From Hyphomicrobiales bacterium (GTDB lineage Bacteria > Pseudomonadota > Alphaproteobacteria > Rhizobiales > Rhizobiaceae): a DNA stretch of 63,179 bases. The DNA is taken from NCBI GenBank assembly GCA_017305835.1, contig JAFKJY010000056.1:1-63179 (forward strand). Direction: 5' to 3'. The translations under genes were made by a program, and so were the position numbers. The notes under the pieces are model-generated. The model saw only the letters and a program-made list of their open reading frames with translations. It did no database searches and was not told the DNA's origin. Shown piece by piece: positions 1 through 8,986 of the stretch (positions within the stretch are counted from its first letter, which is position 1; every line of letters begins with the position of its first letter).

Positions 1-67
1 CGCCGCTGCGAAAGGTCTTCTCCAGCGCCTCGACGCGCAGCAGGGCCTGCCGGTCAGCGGCCGCCAT
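1..67 (-). CDS. Partial ABC transporter ATP-binding protein (5' end only)
   Basis: Only the first 22 codons are inside the window; the gene continues off the left edge. The peptide begins [19 protein letters not shown], the usual opening of an ABC nucleotide-binding domain (a beta strand ending in L-x-K-x-F). Its ATG overlaps the last 14 bases of the upstream peptide-transporter ATPase, as in dppD-dppF pairs. I infer it is the second (DppF/OppF-like) ATPase of the same transporter. No Walker motif lies within the window, so the family call rests on the opening and the position. Confidence 0.6.
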   Translation of the reverse strand, partial: MAAADRQALLRVEALEKTFRSG

Positions 68-1106
68 CGGCGCCCTCCGGGAAGCGGTAGCCGGTGTTGC
101 GGATGCAGGCGGCGAGATGCCCCGGCCCGCACGGGATCAGCGGCGGCGGCGCCTCCCGGCAGGGCTCCCGCGCATAGGCGCAGCGCGGCTCGAACCGGCA
201 GCCCGGCGGCAGGTCGAAGGGCGGCGGCACGGTGCCGGGAATGGCGTAGAGCCGCTCGGTGTCCTGCTCGCTCGACGGGATGCTTGCGAGCAGCCCCTCG
301 GTGTAGGGGTGGCGGGGCGCGCCGAAGACGCTCTCGGCGTCCGCCGCCTCCACCACCTGCCCGGCATACATGATCATCACCCGGTCGGTGAAGGACGACA
401 CCACGCCGAGGTCGTGGGTGATGATGACGGTGCCCATCCGGTATTCCTCCTGCAGGTCCTGCAGGAGCTCCAGGATCTGTGCCTGGATGGTCACGTCGAG
501 CGCGGTCGTCGGCTCGTCGGCGATCAGCACGCGCGGGTTGCAGGCGAGCGCCATCGCGATCATGGCGCGCTGGCGCATGCCGCCGGACATCTGGTGCGGA
601 TAGTCGTCGACGCGCTGGGCCGGCGCCGGGATGCCGACGCGGGCGAGCGCGTCGATGGCACGCCGCCGCGCCAGCCGCCGGCTCAGCCCCTCGTGCCGGC
701 GGATCGTCTCGATGATCTGCTCGCCGACCGACAGCACCGGGTTGAGCGCCGTCATCGGCTCCTGGAAGATCATCGACATCACCGCGCCGCGCAGCTCTTC
801 GTAACGCCGCTCGCCGGCGGAAAGCAGGTCCTCGCCCATCAGGGTGAGGCGCCGGGCGGTGATGCGCGCGTGGCGCGGCAGCAGCCGCATGATGGCGAGC
901 GACGACACGCTCTTGCCGCTGCCGGATTCGCCGACGATGCCGACAACCTCGCCCTCGCGCAGCGAGAACGAGACGCCGTTGACGATGGGCAGGCTGCCGA
1001 ACGAGACGCACAGGTCGCGCACCTCGAGCAGGCAGTCCTTGACCCCGGCGTCTGCCGCAAGACCGGCGGGGCTGACGTCGGGTGTCGGGCTTGCAGCGTT
1101 CTGCAT
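54..1106 (-). CDS. Peptide-type ABC transporter ATP-binding protein (DppD/OppD-like)
   Basis: ATPase subunit that powers import through a peptide/nickel/opine-class ABC transporter at the inner membrane. Visible: Walker A GESGSGKS at about residues 59-66, ABC signature LSGG-type ([15 protein letters not shown]), Walker [14 protein letters not shown], switch histidine (ITHDLG), and the C-terminal cysteine-bearing oligopeptide extension ([15 protein letters not shown]). The length of 350 aa is slightly above the family norm because of about 25 extra N-terminal residues. The start ATG has no clear Shine-Dalgarno and sits seven bases from a 14-bp palindrome. It is the first gene of a leftward operon. 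The permeases and binding protein are not in view, so the substrate is unknown. Confidence 0.9.
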   Translation of the reverse strand: MQNAASPTPDVSPAGLAADAGVKDCLLEVRDLCVSFGSLPIVNGVSFSLREGEVVGIVGESGSGKSVSSLAIMRLLPRHARITARRLTLMGEDLLSAGERRYEELRGAVMSMIFQEPMTALNPVLSVGEQIIETIRRHEGLSRRLARRRAIDALARVGIPAPAQRVDDYPHQMSGGMRQRAMIAMALACNPRVLIADEPTTALDVTIQAQILELLQDLQEEYRMGTVIITHDLGVVSSFTDRVMIMYAGQVVEAADAESVFGAPRHPYTEGLLASIPSSEQDTERLYAIPGTVPPPFDLPPGCRFEPRCAYAREPCREAPPPLIPCGPGHLAACIRNTGYRFPEGADGGR

Positions 1107-1112
1107 CTCAAA

Positions 1113-1126
1113 AATCGTATACGATT
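1113..1126. promoter_or_regulatory. GntR-like palindromic operator
   Basis: Perfect 14-bp palindrome AATCGTATACGATT, followed at 1126-1134 by a second partial copy (TTATACAAT) in an A+T-rich island within very GC-rich DNA. The GTATAC core with A/T flanks resembles sites of FadR/VanR-branch GntR regulators (established family pattern). It lies 7-20 bp upstream of the ATPase start codon, where a bound repressor would block transcription. No GntR gene is in the window. Confidence 0.5.
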
Positions 1127-1363
1127 ATACAATTATTGCAAGCCGAAGCGCCCGCAGCAGAACCGTCGATTTGACCCCAATCGGCCCGCTCGCGCAACGG
1201 GCGGTGCGCGGGCATGTCGGTCTGGAAAGGAGAGTGCTTTCCGATAGCACGGGCGCGCAGGTGTCAGGTCGGATCGCCAAGCCGCCCGCATCCCGATGAA
1301 CCCTTTCTTGAGGATGCTGGGCTAGAATCGGCGTCACGCAGCGTTCGACGGGTATGAGACGAC

Positions 1364-2545
1364 ATGCATGGCGCAGTCTTCGCGATGGTGGTGAACATCG
1401 CGGTCGCGGGTCTCTTCGCCGCGAGCTTCGCCATCATCGCGTTCACCAATCCGAGCCACCGGTCCGCCTACGGGTTCAGCATCAGCTATGCGATCGGCAT
1501 GCTCACGCCGGCCAGCGAGCTGCTGCTGCCGATTTCCGGCTGGCCGGAGCCGTTCATGGTCACGAGCTACTTCAGCTTCATGGCAGGGCTCCTGGCCATG
1601 GCCGCGGCGATTGCGCGCTTTTATCGCAGGCCGGCGCCGTGGGTGGCGATAGCGGCCATCTTCGTCGCGGCAGCCGTCCTGCGCTGGACGATCTGGGACG
1701 GCGAGCGCGACTGGCTGCCCTATGAGCTCGCCTTCCAGGCGCCCTTCGTCGCCGCGTCGGCCCTGCTCTGCTGGGTCCTGCTGCGAACGAGCCGGCGCAG
1801 GCCGCTGGAAGTCGCCGCCGCCATGATGTTCGGCATCGTCGCGCTGCATTTCTTCGCCAAGCCCTTCCTGGCCCAGGCGTTCGGGTCGGGCCGCAGCGCG
1901 AAGGACTATGTCGACAGCACCTATGCGCTGCTGTCGCAGGCCAGCACGGGCATCCTGCTGACGGCTGCGGGCCTGCTGATGCTGCTCGTCACCGTGCAGA
2001 GCATCGTGCGGGAATCCCAGAGCGAATCGCAGACCGACCCGCTGTCGGGGCTGGCGAACCGGCGCGGCTTCGACCTGCATGCCGCGCGCGTGCTCGTCAG
2101 GGCGGCGGAGCTCAGGCTGCCGGTCTCGGTCGCCGTGTTCGACATCGACCATTTCAAGGCGATCAACGACACGCACGGCCATGCGGTCGGGGACGAGGTG
2201 ATCCGCGGGCTCGCCGACCTGCTGCGCCGTGCGGCGCCGCAGGCGGCGGTGATCGGCCGCATGGGCGGCGAGGAGTTCGCGCTGCTGTTCGAGCACACCA
2301 ACCAGGAAGGCGCCCGGCTGAACGCCGAGGCGATCAGGATCGCCGCCGAGACCGAACGGACGGGCTTGCCGCCCTTCACGGTCAGCGCAGGCGTGAGCGT
2401 GGTGCGGCCGGACGAATCCCTCGGCGAGGCGATGCGGCGGGCGGACATGGCCCTCTACGAGGCCAAGCGGCAGGGCCGGAACCGGATCTGCGTCGCCGAG
2501 GCCACGGGCCGCCGGCTGGACGACCGGCAGTTGCTCGTTTCCTAG
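1364..2545 (+). CDS. Membrane-anchored GGDEF diguanylate cyclase
   Basis: Predicted to make cyclic di-GMP from two GTP. Residues 1-215 are hydrophobic with about six or seven membrane segments and no recognisable sensor family. The GGDEF domain covers about 224-385, with TDPLSGLANRRGF, the metal-binding FDIDHFKAIND stretch and an intact GGEEF signature at 301-305. The RxxD inhibitory site expected just upstream of GGEEF is absent (PQAA there), so product inhibition by the usual I-site is unlikely. It is convergent with ccoS, and the two stop codons share the bases CTAG. The sensory input is unknown. Confidence 0.88.
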   Translation: MHGAVFAMVVNIAVAGLFAASFAIIAFTNPSHRSAYGFSISYAIGMLTPASELLLPISGWPEPFMVTSYFSFMAGLLAMAAAIARFYRRPAPWVAIAAIFVAAAVLRWTIWDGERDWLPYELAFQAPFVAASALLCWVLLRTSRRRPLEVAAAMMFGIVALHFFAKPFLAQAFGSGRSAKDYVDSTYALLSQASTGILLTAAGLLMLLVTVQSIVRESQSESQTDPLSGLANRRGFDLHAARVLVRAAELRLPVSVAVFDIDHFKAINDTHGHAVGDEVIRGLADLLRRAAPQAAVIGRMGGEEFALLFEHTNQEGARLNAEAIRIAAETERTGLPPFTVSAGVSVVRPDESLGEAMRRADMALYEAKRQGRNRICVAEATGRRLDDRQLLVS

Positions 2546-2721
2546 AGGATCACCCTCTCGTCAGCCCGGGTCCCGCCGGCCTCGTCGTCATCCAATAGGA
2601 TGCGCTGGGCGGCGCCGTCCATGTCGTCATACTGGCCGCTGCGCAACGCCCACAGGAAGGCGAGCAGGCTGATCCCGCCGAGGAACAGCGCGACCGGGAT
2701 GAGGTAGACGAGGATGCTCAT
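2542..2721 (-). CDS. ccoS: cbb3-type oxidase assembly protein CcoS
   Basis: A 59-residue protein starting MSILVYLIPVALFLGG, with one N-terminal membrane helix, then FLWALRSGQYDDMDGAAQRIL and an acidic tail (LLDDDEAGG). This helix plus W-x-x-x-x-G-Q-Y/F-D-D-x-x-G pattern is the CcoS/FixS signature. CcoS is needed to insert heme b and copper into the cbb3 catalytic subunit. Its ATG overlaps the ccoI stop by four bases (ATGA), making it the last gene of ccoGHIS. Its stop (TAG, 2542-2544) is interleaved with the stop of the convergent diguanylate cyclase gene. Confidence 0.92.
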   Translation of the reverse strand: MSILVYLIPVALFLGGISLLAFLWALRSGQYDDMDGAAQRILLDDDEAGGTRADERVIL

Positions 2722-4952
2722 GCGGCGACCGGTTCCGCCGCCGGCCGCGCAGCCGCCCCGCGCCGCGCCGTACGCATCAGCCGCAGCGCGTTGGCGATGA
2801 CGAGGATCGACGAGCCGGACATGGCGATCGCCGCGATCAGCGGCGTGACGTGGCCGAGGATGGCGACCGGCACGGCGATGACGTTGTAGACGATGGCGAT
2901 GGCGATGTTCTGGCGGATGAGCCGGCCGGCGCGGCCTGCCACGTCGAGCGCCGTGGTGACCGCCGACAGCGAGCTGTGCAGGAACACGAAGTCGGCGGCG
3001 TTGCGGCCGATGTCGGCGGCTGTGGCCGGCGCCATCGAGACATGCGCGGCGCCCAGCGCTGGCGCGTCGTTCAGCCCGTCGCCCACCATCAGCACCCTGT
3101 GGCCCTGCCGCGCCAGCTCCTCGATGCGGGCGACCTTGTCGGCCGGCAGCAGGCCCGAGCGCCAGTTCCCGATGCCGAGCTCGCCGGCGACGCGGCGGCA
3201 GGCCTCTTCCGTGTCGCCGGACAGCATCTCGACCGGCCCGACATCCGCCGCGAGCGCCGCGACCGTCGCGCGCGCGCCGGGCCGGGTCTCGTCCTCGTAG
3301 GCGAAGCGCGCGACGATCCCGCCGTCGCGGGCGAGCACGGTCCCCGCCTCGTCGGCGCGGCCGTCCGTGGCCCAGCCGGCGCGGCCGAGCCGCCAGAGGG
3401 CCTCGCCGGTCCTGCCTTCGACGCCGAAGCCCGGAAGCTCGCGCACATCCTCCCAGTCCGGGCCGGATGCGACGCCGGCCTGCGCGGCGATGGCCTGCGA
3501 GAGCGGGTGGCGCGAATGCGCGGCGAGCCCTGCGGCAATGCCGAGCAGACGCGGCGCGACCTCATGCGCGTTGGTCAGCCGCGGCCGGCCCAGCGTCAGC
3601 GTGCCGGTCTTGTCGAAGACGGCGGCGTCGGCCTCGGCGAGCCGCTCCATGGCCGCGCCGTCCTTTACCATGATGCCGTTCTCGAACAGCCGCCGCGCCG
3701 CCACCACCTGCACGATGGGCACGGCAAGGCCGAGCGCGCAGGGGCAGGTGATGATCAGCACGGCGATGGCGACGGTGATCGCCCGGTGCCAGTCGCCGCC
3801 GGCGATCATCCAGCCGAGGAAGGTCAGCAGCGCGGTCAGGTGGACGACGGGCGCGTAGAGCGCCGAGACGCGGTCGGCGATGCGGCGGTAGCGGGCGCGG
3901 CCGCCTTCGGCCGCCTCCATCAGCCGCATCATCTCGGCGAGGAAGGAGTTCGAGGCGGGGCGCAGCGCCTCCAGCGTCAGCGGTCCGGTGAGGTTGAGCG
4001 TGCCGGCCTGGATCTCGGCGCCGGCCGCGATCGCCTGCGGGGCGCTCTCGCCGTTGACCAGCGAGCAGTCGAGGTCGGAGGCGCCGGCCACCACGCGGGC
4101 GTCGACCGGGATGCGCTCGCCGGCCGCCACCAGCAGGCGCATGCCTGGCTCGATCTCCGTCACCGGGCGGTAGTCCCGGCTGCCGTCCGCGGCCAGCACC
4201 AGCGCGCCGCGCGGGGCCAGCCGCGCCAGCCCGGCGACGGCCGCGCGCGCCTTGTTGCGCATGACGTGGTCGAGCGTGCGCCCGATCAGCAGGAAGAACA
4301 GCAGCGTCACCGAGGCGTCGAAATAGGCATGCTCGCCTGAATGGACCGTGTCGTAGAGGCTCAGCGCGTAGGCGAGCGTGATGCCGATGGCGATCGGCAC
4401 GTCCATGTTCATCCGCCCGCGGCGCAGCACGCTCCACGCGGAGCGGTAGTAGATGCGGCCGGCGATCGCCAGTGCCGGCAGCGCGATCAGCGCCGAGACC
4501 CAGTGGAACAGGTCGCGTGTCGCGCCTTCCGCGCCGGACCAGACCGAGACGGAGAGCAGCATGATGTTGGCGGCGGCGAAGCCGGACACCGCCACCGCGC
4601 GCAGCAGCTCGGACAGCACGGGGTCCCGCCCGTCCTGCGCGTCGTCGAACAGGTTCGGCGGGTAGCCGAGGCCGGCCAGCGTCGACACGATCGGCGGCAG
4701 CCTGTCGCCCCGCCAGCGGACGCTGACGCGCCTCGTGGAGAGGTTCACGCGCGCGGTCTGGACGTCGTCGAGCTTGGCCAGCGCCGTCTCGACGCTGCGG
4801 ATGCAGGCGGCGCAGTGCACCGTCGGCACCGAAAGCTCGATCTGCCGCGTCCCGTCGCCGAGGTCGCGGGCGGCGACCGCCACCTCCTCGTCGGAAGGCA
4901 GCGCGGTCAGCGCGGCCGCGAGATGGTCGCTCGAGGGCGCGCAGCAGCTCAT
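2718..4952 (-). CDS. ccoI: Copper-transporting P-type ATPase CcoI/FixI
   Basis: P1B-type ATPase that exports copper across the inner membrane for cbb3 assembly. From the chosen start (MSCCAPSSDH, 744 aa): a cysteine-rich N terminus, heavy-metal-associated domain with CAAC at 47-50, transmembrane metal site CPC at 403-405, phosphorylation motif DKTGT with D447, SRHPLS motif, and hinge GDGLNDAPAL. A start 15 codons upstream is possible in frame, but it would bury the gene deep in ccoH. The chosen ATG gives the standard four-base ATGA overlap with ccoH. Third gene of ccoGHIS. Confidence 0.95.
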   Translation of the reverse strand: MSCCAPSSDHLAAALTALPSDEEVAVAARDLGDGTRQIELSVPTVHCAACIRSVETALAKLDDVQTARVNLSTRRVSVRWRGDRLPPIVSTLAGLGYPPNLFDDAQDGRDPVLSELLRAVAVSGFAAANIMLLSVSVWSGAEGATRDLFHWVSALIALPALAIAGRIYYRSAWSVLRRGRMNMDVPIAIGITLAYALSLYDTVHSGEHAYFDASVTLLFFLLIGRTLDHVMRNKARAAVAGLARLAPRGALVLAADGSRDYRPVTEIEPGMRLLVAAGERIPVDARVVAGASDLDCSLVNGESAPQAIAAGAEIQAGTLNLTGPLTLEALRPASNSFLAEMMRLMEAAEGGRARYRRIADRVSALYAPVVHLTALLTFLGWMIAGGDWHRAITVAIAVLIITCPCALGLAVPIVQVVAARRLFENGIMVKDGAAMERLAEADAAVFDKTGTLTLGRPRLTNAHEVAPRLLGIAAGLAAHSRHPLSQAIAAQAGVASGPDWEDVRELPGFGVEGRTGEALWRLGRAGWATDGRADEAGTVLARDGGIVARFAYEDETRPGARATVAALAADVGPVEMLSGDTEEACRRVAGELGIGNWRSGLLPADKVARIEELARQGHRVLMVGDGLNDAPALGAAHVSMAPATAADIGRNAADFVFLHSSLSAVTTALDVAGRAGRLIRQNIAIAIVYNVIAVPVAILGHVTPLIAAIAMSGSSILVIANALRLMRTARRGAAARPAAEPVAA

Positions 4953-5440
4953 CTCATCGCTCCGTCCCGCACGCTGATGCGGCGGATCTCCCGCCACGGC
5001 GCCTCGCGCCCGTCGTCGGCCTCGATCTCGACGATCCAGGGGCCGTCCCGCAGGGCGAAGGGGGCTTCGAGCGCACCGCCGGGGGCCGGCGCCAGGACGA
5101 GGTGGGCGTCCTCCGCGTCGCTCACCGGGCGGCGGAAGCTGGCGGTGCCGGCCTTCAGGGCGACGGCCTTGCCCTGCGCGTCGGTCACGCCGAAGCGGAC
5201 CGCCCCGTCGGCCACGGCGAGCGCCGAGGACCAGCCGAGGGCGACCTGCCGCCGGTGCTCCTGCGACTTGCGGTTGAACTCCAGGCCGGCGACGTAGGAA
5301 TTGTGCACGACGAAGCCGGTCCAGCTCGTGTTTGCATAGACCGCCATGGTGACGTTCACCGCGATGATGATGCCGAAGGACACCACCATCACCGCCAGCA
5401 TGTGACGGCCGGTGAACTGTGGGGTGGTCTGGCTCTTCAT
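4949..5440 (-). CDS. ccoH: FixH/CcoH family cbb3 assembly protein
   Basis: A 163-aa protein with one N-terminal membrane helix (HMLAVMVVSFGIIIAVNVTMAVYA) followed by TSWTGFVVHNSYVAGLEFN, the FixH family hallmark, and a periplasmic beta-rich domain. CcoH assists assembly and stability of the cbb3 oxidase complex. It lies between ccoG (four-base gap) and ccoI (four-base overlap), the standard ccoGHIS order. Confidence 0.93.
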   Translation of the reverse strand: MKSQTTPQFTGRHMLAVMVVSFGIIIAVNVTMAVYANTSWTGFVVHNSYVAGLEFNRKSQEHRRQVALGWSSALAVADGAVRFGVTDAQGKAVALKAGTASFRRPVSDAEDAHLVLAPAPGGALEAPFALRDGPWIVEIEADDGREAPWREIRRISVRDGAMR

Positions 5441-5444
5441 GGGG

Positions 5445-7001
5445 TCACTCCGGGGTCTCGAAGCTGGTCACGTAATCCGCTGCGTCGTGGCTCGATACGT
5501 CCTCGACATGGAACACGAGCCGCTGCGCCCTGCTGTCCGACGGCTTCAGCTCGCGCGGCTGGCGGACATAGACCTTGAGCGAGCGGGCGCGGTCGGGCTC
5601 CAGTGAGACGGTCACGGAGCTGCCCTCCTCGTGGTCGAGGCCGATCACGCTCATGGCCGCGCCGGGCAGTTCGCCGAGACTGACGGTCACCGTGCGCTGC
5701 TCGGGGATCTTGTTGAGCAGCTTGACCGTGTAGCCGTTGCGGATCGAGCCGTCCGACAGCACGACATATTGCGGGTTGCGGTCGTGCAGCACGTTGAGCT
5801 CCAGCCGGTCGCGGGTCATCAGGCCGTAGATCAGAAGGAGGCCGATGAGCGACCAGCCGCCGAAATAGATGAAGGTGCGCGGCCTGAACAGCTTCCGCAG
5901 GTGGAAGTGGGAGACGGCCTGCGACATCCGCCCGGAGGCGTCGCGCAGCAGCGAGGGGCGAATCTCGTGGGCGCCGTCTTCCGTCGCCAGCGCCATGTTG
6001 GCGTTGTAGTCGGCGAGCGTCGCATAGGAGATCAGGCCGCGCTCGCGGCCGAGCTTGTCCATGACGCTGTCGCAGGCGTCGATGCACAGCGCGCAGGTGA
6101 TGCATTCGAGCTGCTGGCCGTCGCGGATGTCGATGCCCATCGGGCAGACCACGACGCAGGCGTTGCAATCGACGCAGTCGCCGGTCTCGACGCCCTGCGC
6201 GGCTGCGCGCTTGGCGTGGCGCGTGCGCGGCTCGCCGCGCCAGTCGTTGTAGGTGACGGTCAGCGAATGCTCGTCCAGCATCGCGGCCTGGATGCGCGGC
6301 CACGGGCACATATAGGTGCAGACCTGCTCGCGCATCAGCCCGCCGAAGGCATAGGTGGTGGCCGTCAGCACGGCGACGGTGATGTAGGCGACGGGCGCCG
6401 CCTGCCCGGTGACGAAATCGCCGAGCAGGGTGGGGGCGTCGGCGAAGTAGAAGATCCAGGCGCCGCCGGTCGCCACCGCGATCAGCACCCAGATCGCGTG
6501 CTTGGAGATGCGCAGGGCGAGCTTGCGCGCCGTCCACGGCCCCTGGTCGAGCTTGATGCGGGCGTTGCGGTCGCCCTCGACGGCGCGCTCGACGACGAGG
6601 AAGAGGTCGACCCACACGGTCTGCGGGCAGGTATAGCCGCACCAGGCGCGGCCCACCGTGGAGGTGATGAGGAACAGCCCCAGCCCGGCCATCACCAGCA
6701 GTCCGGCGACGAGGAAGAACTCCTGCGGCCAGATCTCGATGAAGAAGAAGTAGAAGCGGCGGTTGGCGATGTCGACCAGCACCGCCTGGTCGGGCGCGTA
6801 GGGGCCGCGGTCCCAGCGGATCCACGGCGTCAGGTAGTAGATGCCGAGGGTGACGGCCATCACCAGCCATTTGAAGTTGCGGAAGGAGCCCGAGGCGCGC
6901 TTGGGGAAGATCTTCCGGCGCGCGGTGTAGAGCGGCTGGCGCAGCCTGGCGGAGTTGACCGCCTGCGCGTCGTGGCGCTCGAACTCGACTGTGCCGGACA
7001 T
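5445..7001 (-). CDS. ccoG: Cytochrome c oxidase accessory protein CcoG (FixG/RdxA)
   Basis: Membrane iron-sulfur protein of 518 aa acting in cbb3 biogenesis; CcoG proteins are reported to reduce cupric copper for the CcoI route. Several membrane helices occur between about 45 and 225. Further conserved cysteines are GRAWCGYTCPQTVW (121, 125) and CTYMCPWPR (228, 232). Two ferredoxin clusters follow: C276-x2-C-x2-C-x3-C286 and C300-x2-C-x2-C-x3-C310. A periplasmic Ig-like C-terminal domain completes it. It is the first gene of ccoGHIS and has a perfect FNR-type box 60 bp upstream of its start. Confidence 0.95.
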   Translation of the reverse strand: MSGTVEFERHDAQAVNSARLRQPLYTARRKIFPKRASGSFRNFKWLVMAVTLGIYYLTPWIRWDRGPYAPDQAVLVDIANRRFYFFFIEIWPQEFFLVAGLLVMAGLGLFLITSTVGRAWCGYTCPQTVWVDLFLVVERAVEGDRNARIKLDQGPWTARKLALRISKHAIWVLIAVATGGAWIFYFADAPTLLGDFVTGQAAPVAYITVAVLTATTYAFGGLMREQVCTYMCPWPRIQAAMLDEHSLTVTYNDWRGEPRTRHAKRAAAQGVETGDCVDCNACVVVCPMGIDIRDGQQLECITCALCIDACDSVMDKLGRERGLISYATLADYNANMALATEDGAHEIRPSLLRDASGRMSQAVSHFHLRKLFRPRTFIYFGGWSLIGLLLIYGLMTRDRLELNVLHDRNPQYVVLSDGSIRNGYTVKLLNKIPEQRTVTVSLGELPGAAMSVIGLDHEEGSSVTVSLEPDRARSLKVYVRQPRELKPSDSRAQRLVFHVEDVSSHDAADYVTSFETPE

Positions 7002-7061
7002 GCTCTTCTCCTGGCCCCCGTGCCGTTCTCCGGCACATGCCCCGCGGCGGACGGAAGCGGC

Positions 7062-7075
7062 TTGATTTAGGTCAA
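7062..7075. promoter_or_regulatory. FNR/FixK-type box upstream of ccoG
   Basis: TTGATTTAGGTCAA, a TTGA-N6-TCAA site, 61-74 bp upstream of the ccoG ATG. The distance suits an activator centred near -41.5 with a short leader. The rest of the 223-bp gap between ccoG and ccoP holds no gene that I can see. Confidence 0.85.
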
Positions 7076-7224
7076 GCGGATGGTGCGTCAGAGTGACCGG
7101 ACGGGCGCGGCGGGGTGCGCCCGGGCGGGGAGCGCCGGGGGACTTGCATCGACGGAGTGCCCGGCATCGCTGCCGGACACCCCCCGTTCCGATCAGGAGC
7201 CCCCGGGCCCGGATCGGAGCGGTT

Positions 7225-8079
7225 TCAGCGGCCGCCGCCGAGCGAGTGGACGTAGACGGCCAGCTCCTTGACGGTCGTCTCGCCGAGGCGCGCCTGCCAG
7301 GCCGGCATCACGCCGTGGCGCGGCTGGCGCACCTGCGCGGCGATCGCCGCCGGGCCGGAGCCATAGAGCCAGATCGCGTCGGTCAGGTCGGGCGCGCCGA
7401 ACTCGGCATTGCCCTTGCCGGCCCCGCCGTGGCAGGCGGCGCAGTTGTTGGCGAAGATCTCGGCGCCGGGGCCGGTTACGTCGCCGCCACTGGACAGCGC
7501 GACGACATGCGCCACCACGCCGTCGATCTCCTCGCGGCTCAGTATGCCGCCGAAGGCCGGCATCTCGGACAGCCGCGTGTCGTCGTCGCCACCGAAGCGG
7601 ATGCCATGGGCGATGGTGGTGTGGATCTCCTCGGGCGTTCCGCCCCACAGCCATTCGTCGTCGTTGAGGTTCGGATAGCCGGGGGAGCCGGCGGCAGCCG
7701 AGCCGTGGCACTGCACGCAGTTGACCTTGAAGGCGGCCGCGCCCGCCGAGGTGGCGAACTGGCGCAGCGCGTCGTCGGCCAGGATCTCCTCGACCGAGGC
7801 CTTGCCGACGGCGGCGACGTAGTCGCCCCTGGCCGCCTCGGCCGAGGCCATCTGCGTGCGCAGGTCGGCGCGGCTCGACCAGCCGAGCATGCCAGACGTC
7901 GCCGCGCTGACCAGCGGCCAGGCCGGGTAGGCGACGGTGTAGACCAGCGCCCAGAAGATGGTCGCGTAGAAGGTCCACAGCCACCAGCGCGGCATGGGGT
8001 TGTCGAGCTCCTTGATGCCGTCCCATTCATGGCCGGTCGTGGCGACGCCACTGATCTCGTCGATTTCCTTGTGGCTCAT
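7225..8079 (-). CDS. ccoP: cbb3-type cytochrome c oxidase subunit III (diheme cytochrome c)
   Basis: Membrane-anchored diheme cytochrome c that passes electrons to CcoO. From MSHKEIDEISG (284 aa): N-terminal helix WWLWTFYATIFWALVYTVAYP, then two cytochrome c domains with CVQCH at 121-125 and CAACH at 213-217. The leader HEWDGIKELDNPMPRWW is characteristic of CcoP. The frame stays open upstream, but that part is out of phase with ccoQ and was discarded. It starts one base after the ccoQ stop. Confidence 0.96.
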   Translation of the reverse strand: MSHKEIDEISGVATTGHEWDGIKELDNPMPRWWLWTFYATIFWALVYTVAYPAWPLVSAATSGMLGWSSRADLRTQMASAEAARGDYVAAVGKASVEEILADDALRQFATSAGAAAFKVNCVQCHGSAAAGSPGYPNLNDDEWLWGGTPEEIHTTIAHGIRFGGDDDTRLSEMPAFGGILSREEIDGVVAHVVALSSGGDVTGPGAEIFANNCAACHGGAGKGNAEFGAPDLTDAIWLYGSGPAAIAAQVRQPRHGVMPAWQARLGETTVKELAVYVHSLGGGR

Positions 8080-8080
8080 G

Positions 8081-8233
8081 TCAGTCGTCCTTGAGCGGGA
8101 TGCGGGCGGCCTCGTCGGCCTGGTCGCGGCTGCCGGGGCGGAAGGCGAAGATGACGACGCCGAGGAAGAACAGCGCCATGCAGAACAGCCCCCAAGAATC
8201 GGCGAATTGGCGCAGGTAGGTGTAGGTCTCCAT
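8081..8233 (-). CDS. ccoQ: cbb3-type oxidase subunit IV CcoQ
   Basis: A 50-residue protein (METYTYLRQFADSWGL) with a single membrane helix (LFCMALFFLGVVIFAF) and a charged tail, FRPGSRDQADEAARIPLKDD. Size, layout and position between ccoO and ccoP fit CcoQ, which stabilises the assembled oxidase. A strong GGAGG ribosome site precedes the ATG, and the stop is one base before the ccoP start. Confidence 0.92.
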   Translation of the reverse strand: METYTYLRQFADSWGLFCMALFFLGVVIFAFRPGSRDQADEAARIPLKDD

Positions 8234-8242
8234 CGCGGCCTC

Positions 8243-8974
8243 CTAGCGCGAGCCTTCCGGCTCGTCATACGTCGCGAAGTCCACCAGCGTGCCGAGCATC
8301 TGCAGGTAGGCGACCAGCGCGTCCATCTCGGTCAGCCGGGCGGGCGCCCCGTCGAAGTCGCCAAGCTTGGCCTTCGGGTAGCGGGCCTCGAGGCCGGACG
8401 TGTCGGCCTCGGGATCGGCCTGCGCCTTCAGGTCGGCGACGGCGTTCTCGATCATCTCGTCCGTGTAGGGGACGCCGACCCGCCTGTTGGCGACGAGGTG
8501 CGTCTCGAAGCCGCGGACGTCGAGTTCCTTGTCCCTGAGGAAGGAATAGCTCGGCATCACCGATTCCGGCACCAGCGAGCGCGGCTCGATCAGGTGCTGG
8601 ACGTGCCATTCGTTGGAATAGCGGTCGCCGACGCGGGCGAGGTCCGGGCCGGTCCGCTTCGACCCCCACTGGAAGGGGTGGTCGTACATCGACTCGGCCG
8701 CCAGGCTGTAGTGGCCGTAGCGTTCCACCTCGTCGCGGAAGGGCCGGATCATCTGGGAATGGCAGGTGTAGCAGCCTTCCCGGATGTAGATGTTGCGGCC
8801 GGCCAGCTCGAGCGGCGAGTAGGGCCGCATGCCGTCTACCTTCTCGATCGTGTTCTCGAGGTAGAACAGCGGCGCGATCTCGACGATGCCGCCGACGCTG
8901 ACGACAAGCAGCGAGCCGACGAGCAACAGCGTCGCGTTCTTCTCGATGATCCTGTGCTTTTCCAGAAGGGCCAT
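8243..8974 (-). CDS. ccoO: cbb3-type cytochrome c oxidase subunit II (monoheme cytochrome c)
   Basis: Membrane-bound monoheme cytochrome c of 243 aa that delivers electrons to the CcoN catalytic subunit. The N-terminal anchor is at about 15-35; heme attachment [12 protein letters not shown] has C68, C71 and H72. A downstream ESVMPSY stretch likely supplies the axial methionine. The [24 protein letters not shown] segment is typical of CcoO/FixO. Second gene of ccoNOQP, 12 bp after ccoN. Confidence 0.96.
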   Translation of the reverse strand: MALLEKHRIIEKNATLLLVGSLLVVSVGGIVEIAPLFYLENTIEKVDGMRPYSPLELAGRNIYIREGCYTCHSQMIRPFRDEVERYGHYSLAAESMYDHPFQWGSKRTGPDLARVGDRYSNEWHVQHLIEPRSLVPESVMPSYSFLRDKELDVRGFETHLVANRRVGVPYTDEMIENAVADLKAQADPEADTSGLEARYPKAKLGDFDGAPARLTEMDALVAYLQMLGTLVDFATYDEPEGSR

Positions 8975-8986
8975 TCGGGCAAACTC

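Noticed and set aside
1234..1250. GTGCT/AGCAC hairpin as a terminator
   Set aside because: Five-base arms and no T-run, in a divergent promoter region where a terminator is not expected.
4949..4997. ccoI start 15 codons further upstream
   Set aside because: It would extend into ccoH and lose the ATGA overlap. The internal ATG gives the expected MSCC start.
7210..7226. GGAGCGGTTTCAG near the end of ccoP, a possible second copy of the 60605 repeat
   Set aside because: Only about ten bases match and there is no facing arm, so it is not a supportable repeat copy.
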